Positions 7,741-11,434 of a stretch of DNA of 11,434 nucleotides are shown here, in pieces. Under the pieces are notes generated by a model. The model searched no databases. It was given only the letters and a program-made list of their open reading frames with translations, and was not told the origin of the DNA. The stretch's first letter is position 1. The number at the start of each line of letters is the position of its first letter. Origin of the DNA: Vallitalea maricola (GTDB taxonomy: Bacteria > Bacillota > Clostridia > Lachnospirales > Vallitaleaceae); assembly GCF_036985595.1 (NCBI RefSeq), contig NZ_BTPU01000082.1, forward strand, positions 1-11,434, written 5' to 3'. The translations under genes were made by a program, and so were the position numbers.

Positions 7741-7807
7741 ATATCTGTTATTGAGAAGGGACTGTCTGATAATACAGACCCTTCTACTTTAGACAGATAT
7801 ATTTTTT
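7741..7807 (+). terminator. Probable terminator of glnK-amtB
   Basis: The inner hairpin pairs AGAAGGG (7754-7760) with CCCTTCT (7779-7785), adds a TCTG/CAGA extension (7765-7768 with 7775-7778) and has a four-base bulge. The outer arms ATATCTGT (7741-7748) and ACAGATAT (7793-7800) are also complementary, and ATTTTTT follows at 7801-7807. The outer stem and T-tract fit termination of the plus-strand operon. On the minus strand, no T-run follows the structure. The element overlaps the last codons of the convergent gene. Confidence 0.6.
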
Positions 7808-8601
7808 AGAGGATTTTTATATCTATTAGAATTCATTAATGGAATGAAAAACGGACAGTCATTATAATCATCCATTAATATCCTAACATCAAGGTTAAAA
7901 ACATCATGGAGAATCTCCTTAGTGATTATACTCTTGGGATTACCTTGCTTATATATGTCACCATCTTTTATGACGATAATTTTATCAGAATATCTGGCAG
8001 CTTGATTAAGGTCGTGTAATACCATGACAATAGTTAATTTCATTGTATGATTAAGCTTTTTGACCAATTCTAGTACTTCAAATTGATGACTGATATCTAG
8101 ATATGTAGTAGGTTCATCCAATAGTAATATATTAGGCTTTTGACATAGAGCCATAGCGATCCATGCTCTTTGACGTTCTCCACCAGATAAAGTGGTAACT
8201 TGTCTATCTTTTAGGTGTTCCATCTTAGTCAGTTCTATTGCCCAGTTAATTATATCAATGTCTTCTTTATGAAGTTTGGCAGTCCAATCAAGATGTGGAT
8301 ATCTCCCATAACTAACAAGATCAAAGACTGTAAAATCATCAGGTGCATTGGGAGATTGAGGTAATATGGACATTTCTTTCGCCAATACCTTGGTATCCAT
8401 CTGGAAAATTGAATTACCATTAAGATATACATCACCATATTTAGGTTTTAGATTTCTTGAAAGTGCCTTCAATAAAGTTGATTTACCGCAACCATTTGTA
8501 CCGATCAACGTGTTTATGGAACCTTTTTTTATGTTTAAAGAAAGGTTATCGATTATATTGTTTTTACCATAATTAATTGTTACTGAATTAGTTCTTAACA
8601 C
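7789..8601 (-). CDS. btuD: Cobalamin (FecE/BtuD-type) ABC transporter ATPase
   Basis: This 270-residue protein is an ABC ATPase of the iron-siderophore/vitamin B12 import group. Walker A is GTNGCGKST (34-42), the Q-loop is Q82 in LPQSP, and the family-typical VSYGRYPH lies at 96-103. The signature is LSGGERQRAWIAMAL (138-152), Walker B is ILLLDEPTTYLDI (158-170), and the H-loop is H196 in VLHDLNQA. The last 30 residues are a variable tail. The start is GTG (complement of 8599-8601), lying inside the end of the permease gene with a 14-base overlap. AGAGGCGGG about 14 bases upstream is a modest ribosome-binding site, so translation is probably coupled. Sequence alone cannot separate B12 from siderophore ATPases. 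The cobalamin riboswitch at the head of the operon favours B12. The product would sit on the inner membrane face and drive import through the 8588-9598 permease. Confidence 0.9.
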   Translation of the reverse strand: MLRTNSVTINYGKNNIIDNLSLNIKKGSINTLIGTNGCGKSTLLKALSRNLKPKYGDVYLNGNSIFQMDTKVLAKEMSILPQSPNAPDDFTVFDLVSYGRYPHLDWTAKLHKEDIDIINWAIELTKMEHLKDRQVTTLSGGERQRAWIAMALCQKPNILLLDEPTTYLDISHQFEVLELVKKLNHTMKLTIVMVLHDLNQAARYSDKIIVIKDGDIYKQGNPKSIITKEILHDVFNLDVRILMDDYNDCPFFIPLMNSNRYKNPLKNISV

Positions 8602-9598
8602 GATTTTTCAACCCGCCTCTCAATAGGAATATAAAAAATGGTGCGCCAAGCATTGACATAACAATACCTACAGGTATTTCTACAGGGTCCATAACTATTC
8701 TTGCGATTGTATCACAAAACATCATTAATGATGCTCCCAGTAAAGCACTTGCTGGAAATAGATATCTATAGTCAGAACCGATTATAAGTCTTGTTATATG
8801 AGGTACAATCAATCCTACAAAACCTAACAATCCAACATTACTTGCTGAGCTAGCTGCTAGGAGTGAAGCTAAAGCAATAAAAACTTTTCTTACTCTCTCG
8901 ATTTTCAGTCCTAGTCCGGTGGCTATTTCATCACCGAGCATCAATATATTCAATTTCTTGGATAACAAGAAAGCTACTATCAAACCAAAAAGTGCGTAAG
9001 GCCATAATGCATAGAAGTCTTTCCAAGTCTTAGCGGCTAGACTCCCTACCATAAATCCTAATGCATTTTGTACTCTATCAGGATAGAAGATAAGTATAGT
9101 GTTAATCCATGCTCCCAAAAATGAGGATACAGCAATCCCTGCTAATATAAGTCTGAGAGGTTTTATACCATTCTTCCAAGATAGTATGTATATGAGCATA
9201 GTTGTAAATAAAGCAAAAGCAAATGCAATTGGTGTAACAAGGAAATCATAGTCAGGAAAGACTACTAGAATAAAAACTGCACCCAACCCTGCGCCAGAGG
9301 ATACACCAATAGTATTAGGTGAGGCTAGGGGGTTTCTCATTACCCCCTGTAAAATGCCTCCAGCCAAAGACAAACATATACCAACAGTTCCAGCTACAAG
9401 TGACCTTGGAACTCTTACTTTCCATATAATATTTCTATTGACACCTGTTTCATCAATAAATATAGCTTTTAATATTTCTGGAATTGATATCTTAAAAGCA
9501 CCTAAACTAATACTAAAAAGAAATGATATAAAAGTAACAATTAACAAAATGATTAGTATGGTAATCTTATAAGAATGTCTATTTTTTAATTCATTCAT
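8588..9598 (-). CDS. btuC: Cobalamin (BtuC/FecCD-type) ABC transporter permease
   Basis: This is a 336-residue permease of the FecCD/BtuC family, which normally has about 320-350 residues and ten membrane helices. Landmarks are helix 1 at about 11-33, RVPRSLVAG and the glycine-rich GGILQGVMRNPLASP near 80-95, IGVSSGAGLGA, and LAGIAVSS near 152. The cytoplasmic coupling region VGLIVPHITR lies near 260-270 and meets the ATPase. The C-terminal G-x-P-x-F-x-x-L-L pattern (GAPFFIFLLRGG) is standard for the family. Start and stop both overlap neighbours: its ATG shares one base with the stop of the binding-protein gene, and its end overlaps the ATPase start by 14 bases. The three genes therefore form one tightly coupled unit. 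It would form the dimeric membrane channel for corrinoid import. The substrate is inferred from the riboswitch, not from residues in this protein. Confidence 0.92.
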   Translation of the reverse strand: MNELKNRHSYKITILIILLIVTFISFLFSISLGAFKISIPEILKAIFIDETGVNRNIIWKVRVPRSLVAGTVGICLSLAGGILQGVMRNPLASPNTIGVSSGAGLGAVFILVVFPDYDFLVTPIAFAFALFTTMLIYILSWKNGIKPLRLILAGIAVSSFLGAWINTILIFYPDRVQNALGFMVGSLAAKTWKDFYALWPYALFGLIVAFLLSKKLNILMLGDEIATGLGLKIERVRKVFIALASLLAASSASNVGLLGFVGLIVPHITRLIIGSDYRYLFPASALLGASLMMFCDTIARIVMDPVEIPVGIVMSMLGAPFFIFLLRGGLKNRVKN

Positions 9599-10698
9599 TA
9601 TTTAAATACCTGAGAATAAAATATTTTAGCTAAATATTCAAATGCTTCAGGATATCTTGCATTAGGTTTGTAATGGAATAATTCTGGTGGAAGATAATGT
9701 ACATTACCTTCTTTAACTGCTGTAAGTGTAGCCCATGCTTCATTTGATTCTAAGTCATCTTTTATACGAGTTTTAACTTTTTCAAGATCCCCCATAGGAA
9801 TAACTAATATTACATCAGGATCTTTTTCAAGGATTTTTTCCAAACTAAAATCTACTTTTGAACTATTTTCAACTGGCGAATCAGTAATTATATTGTTAGC
9901 TCCAAGCATTTCTACCATGTTTCCTACTAAGCCTGTAGAAAGTTCTGCTTTAACATATTTTGATGAACCAAATAAGATAAATACATTAGGTTGCTCTTCT
10001 TTTTTTGCTTTATCACAAATTTTATTTATATCTTCCTTAAGAGCTTTTACTTCTGAATTGTAAATATCATCTCTGCCAGTAATTTTTGTAAATAATCTTA
10101 GTGTATCAATAAATCTATCGTAAGGATTATTACTAACATCAACATATGCGCATTCTATATTATTGCTCTTTAACATATCTTCCATTTCTACGTGTTGGCT
10201 TCTAGTTGAGCTTAATATAACTAGGTCAGGTTCTAGAGATAATATTTTTTCAACACTAGGTGCGTTTACTTTTCCAACTTGTTCAATATCTTTAGCAGCA
10301 TCTGGAACATTAGTTGTACCACTTACTCTAGCAATAGCTTCTCCACCTGCTAGATACCAGATATCTAGAATAGAATTCATAAGTACAACAACTTTTTTTG
10401 GATTTTTAGTAATTGTTTGTTCATTACCCATTGGGTTTAAATATGTAATAGTTGTGTCAGTATCTTCGATTATGAATTCAGGTAATTCTTCTGATGTTTT
10501 ATTGGCAGAGTCTTTTTCTGAACTATTAGTTGTTGTTTCTGAATCTTTTTCTGCATCCTTATTTTCATCAGTGGTTTTTTCATTGTTATCTGGAGTAACA
10601 GTAGTTTTTGATGAATCCTGCTGTTTTGAACATCCACTGAATGAAGTAACGGTCAATATAAAAATCAATAAAATAGCAACACGTTTCATATTTTTCAT
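9598..10698 (-). CDS. btuF: Cobalamin-type (BtuF/FecB) substrate-binding lipoprotein
   Basis: This is a 366-residue lipoprotein. The N-terminus has MKNMKR, a hydrophobic stretch (7-20) and a lipobox FSGC with the lipidated cysteine at 23. The Phe at -3 is less common than Leu. A low-complexity spacer rich in Ser, Thr, Asp, Glu and Lys (about 24-70) tethers the domain to the membrane. A class III periplasmic-binding-protein fold follows: ITKNPKKVVVL near 95-105, EKILSLEPDLVILS near 150-163, a long linking helix near 190-230, and the second lobe with MVEMLGANNII and LEKDPDVILVI. It would capture the corrinoid outside the cell and deliver it to the permease. AGGAGGA at 10706-10712, seven bases before the ATG at 10698, supports this start over the in-frame ATG at 10689. 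This is the first gene of the operon, placed behind a cobalamin riboswitch and terminator. Iron-siderophore binding is the alternative and less likely. Confidence 0.9.
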   Translation of the reverse strand: MKNMKRVAILLIFILTVTSFSGCSKQQDSSKTTVTPDNNEKTTDENKDAEKDSETTTNSSEKDSANKTSEELPEFIIEDTDTTITYLNPMGNEQTITKNPKKVVVLMNSILDIWYLAGGEAIARVSGTTNVPDAAKDIEQVGKVNAPSVEKILSLEPDLVILSSTRSQHVEMEDMLKSNNIECAYVDVSNNPYDRFIDTLRLFTKITGRDDIYNSEVKALKEDINKICDKAKKEEQPNVFILFGSSKYVKAELSTGLVGNMVEMLGANNIITDSPVENSSKVDFSLEKILEKDPDVILVIPMGDLEKVKTRIKDDLESNEAWATLTAVKEGNVHYLPPELFHYKPNARYPEAFEYLAKIFYSQVFK

Positions 10699-10810
10699 TA
10701 TTAAGTCCTCCTAGGAAATTCTTATAATAGTATCTTTGTATTAATTCAATAGTTTTTGAAGGTTAATTCTCCATGAAAATAAGAACAGCTAACGGTTATA
10801 GAGATAATAT

Positions 10811-10846
10811 AAAAATAAAAAAACTCACAACTAACAGTTGTAAGTT
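10811..10846 (-). terminator. Riboswitch-controlled intrinsic terminator before btuF
   Basis: On the minus strand AACTTACAAC (10846-10837) pairs with GTTGTGAGTT (10831-10822) over ten base pairs including one G-T, with a five-base loop TGTTA. It is followed by a T-tract interrupted by one A (10821-10811). It lies between the cobalamin aptamer and the btuF start, about 110 bases before the ATG, and is the likely output switch of the riboswitch. Confidence 0.88.
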
Positions 10847-10908
10847 ATATTAACAAATTAAATAATTTATAATAAGATAAAATTATTAATCAATTAATGT
10901 AATCGTAT

Positions 10909-11114
10909 CTTCCCACCGAAGTTAGTTACATGGATTTTAAAGGCAGGTTTCCTGACTCGTAGCTCAAGTTACTCTCTTAATCTTCCCAGTTTCCCAGTGA
11001 TATATCTAAGATTTCATCCCTACTTACAGTAGCGGGGGCTGTAGAGGATTCACACCTCATTCCCTATTATCTTTTAATGTTAAATCTTTGTTAAGTTAAC
11101 ATTATAAAGCACCC
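10909..11114 (-). promoter_or_regulatory. Cobalamin riboswitch
   Basis: Read on the minus strand, the region begins with the typical GGTGC (about 11113-11109). It continues with GGGAA…GAGG-TGTGAAT-CCTC (about 11065-11045) and the ACAG-CCCCCGCTA-CTGT stem-loop (11042-11026). The segment ACTGGGAAACTGGGAAG (about 10999-10983) follows, and then the conserved B12 box GAGTCAGGAAACCTGCC (10958-10942). A hairpin CTTC-GGTGG-GAAG (10921-10909) follows. Its GTGGG (10916-10912) can pair with CCCGC of the earlier loop (11036-11032), as expected for the L5-L13 kissing contact. In the family, corrinoid binding stabilises that contact and represses expression. With the terminator downstream, control here is most likely by transcription termination of the btuFCD-like operon. 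The exact 5' and 3' limits are estimates. The choice between adenosyl- and aquo/methylcobalamin cannot be settled here. Confidence 0.93.
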
Positions 11115-11140
11115 TTAAATAACTATTAAATTTTAAAGAA

Positions 11141-11169
11141 ATAGTATCATAGTTTTGTAGTAATGTCAA
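11141..11169 (-). promoter_or_regulatory. Promoter of the riboswitch-btu operon
   Basis: On the minus strand a perfect -35 TTGACA (11169-11164) is followed after 17 bases by TACTAT (11146-11141). A TG one base upstream of the -10 box gives an extended -10 element. Transcription would begin near 11134, about 20 bases before the riboswitch aptamer, which fits well. Confidence 0.8.
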
Positions 11170-11393
11170 TGTGATTAAGAGTTGTAATGCATTATAAAAA
11201 TAAGATGCTGGGTTCGGCGTCCTGCCTCACTACTCCACATATACATATACTATTTTGCTTATAGTCTCCGTCAATATATTTACAAAACACATTTTCTTCT
11301 ATAGTGGCAGTATTATTACAGGCTATTGGTGAAATATATTGAGTTTATTAATTCATTAAAATGATGGGTATCAATCTAATTAAGGGGGATTAT
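11170..11393. other. Intergenic stretch with a GC-richer patch
   Basis: Between the btu promoter and the last gene there is no supported gene. The stretch about 11206-11237 is clearly richer in G+C than its surroundings. On the minus strand it lies inside a frame open from stop to stop (11344-11192, about 50 codons). That frame has no ATG and no good ribosome-binding site, and its potential product is cysteine-rich. It may be a gene remnant or a dispersed repeat. I found no clear promoter for the gene at 11394. Confidence 0.4.
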
Positions 11394-11434
11394 ATGAAAA
11401 AAGTATTTGTGTGGTGTAATATCATAATTATAAC
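11394..11434 (+). CDS. Start of a gene with hydrophobic N-terminus, cut by window end
   Basis: Only 13 codons are visible, reading MKKVFVWCNIIII. AAGGGGG at 11382-11388, five bases before the ATG, is a good ribosome-binding site. An in-frame ATG at 11361 lacks one and is a less likely start. Two lysines followed by a hydrophobic run suggest a signal peptide or a first membrane helix. No function can be given. The gene runs on the plus strand, away from the btu operon, and is not controlled by the riboswitch. Confidence 0.6.
   Translation, partial: MKKVFVWCNIIII

Noticed and set aside
10163..10714. 183-codon plus-strand frame opposite btuF
   Set aside because: Shadow of the btuF coding strand: Ser/Val-rich, with no ribosome-binding site, while btuF itself is clearly a real family member.
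10721..10749. Second promoter on the minus strand (TTGAAT, 17 bases, TATAAG) just before btuF
   Set aside because: The spacing is good but the boxes are imperfect in very AT-rich DNA. It would bypass the riboswitch and leave almost no leader before the ribosome-binding site. Not convincing without 5'-end data.

Overview
The window is AT-rich DNA, by eye around 30% G+C and richer in A/T between genes. It carries AGGAGG-type ribosome-binding sites, sigma-A-like promoters and RNA-based attenuation, which points to a low-GC Firmicute, most likely a member of the Clostridia. The species cannot be named from the sequence alone. There is no rRNA, tRNA, CRISPR array, insertion sequence or phage gene in view.

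Layout. (1) Positions 1-5648, plus strand: the 3' end of an ABC ATPase gene, a 774-residue FtsX/MacB-type permease, a second ATPase (222 residues) and a second permease (790 residues). These are two consecutive ATPase+permease modules of the lipoprotein-release/antimicrobial-peptide exporter type, and the substrate is unknown. (2) Positions 5649-6119: a long intergenic region with no gene. It holds a good sigma-A promoter and a leader with two tandem hexaloop hairpins, the second of which overlaps the 5' arm of an intrinsic terminator. This is the architecture of an ANTAR-protein antitermination target. (3) Positions 6120-7734, plus strand: a PII nitrogen-regulator gene (glnK/glnB) and an ammonium transporter gene (amtB). 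The amtB frame is cut by one in-frame TAA followed at once by ATG, while everything on both sides looks intact. (4) Positions 7789-10698, minus strand: a btuF-btuC-btuD-like operon (substrate-binding lipoprotein, permease, ATPase) with overlapping genes. (5) Positions 10699-11169: the control region of that operon, with promoter, cobalamin riboswitch and terminator, all on the minus strand. This identifies the transporter as a vitamin B12/corrinoid importer rather than a siderophore importer. (6) Positions 11170-11434: a short stretch with an unexplained GC-richer patch, then the first 13 codons of a new plus-strand gene with a hydrophobic N-terminus.

How it works together. Two of the three transport loci are controlled by transcription attenuation in the RNA leader. 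The glnK-amtB leader is probably opened by a nitrogen-responsive ANTAR regulator encoded elsewhere, and the btu leader is probably shut by adenosylcobalamin or a related corrinoid. PII would gate the ammonium channel by docking on its cytoplasmic face, if the split channel is still made. The most unusual items are the exact stop/start junction inside an otherwise well-preserved amtB, the paired-hairpin leader before glnK, and the small GC-rich patch near 11205-11255.
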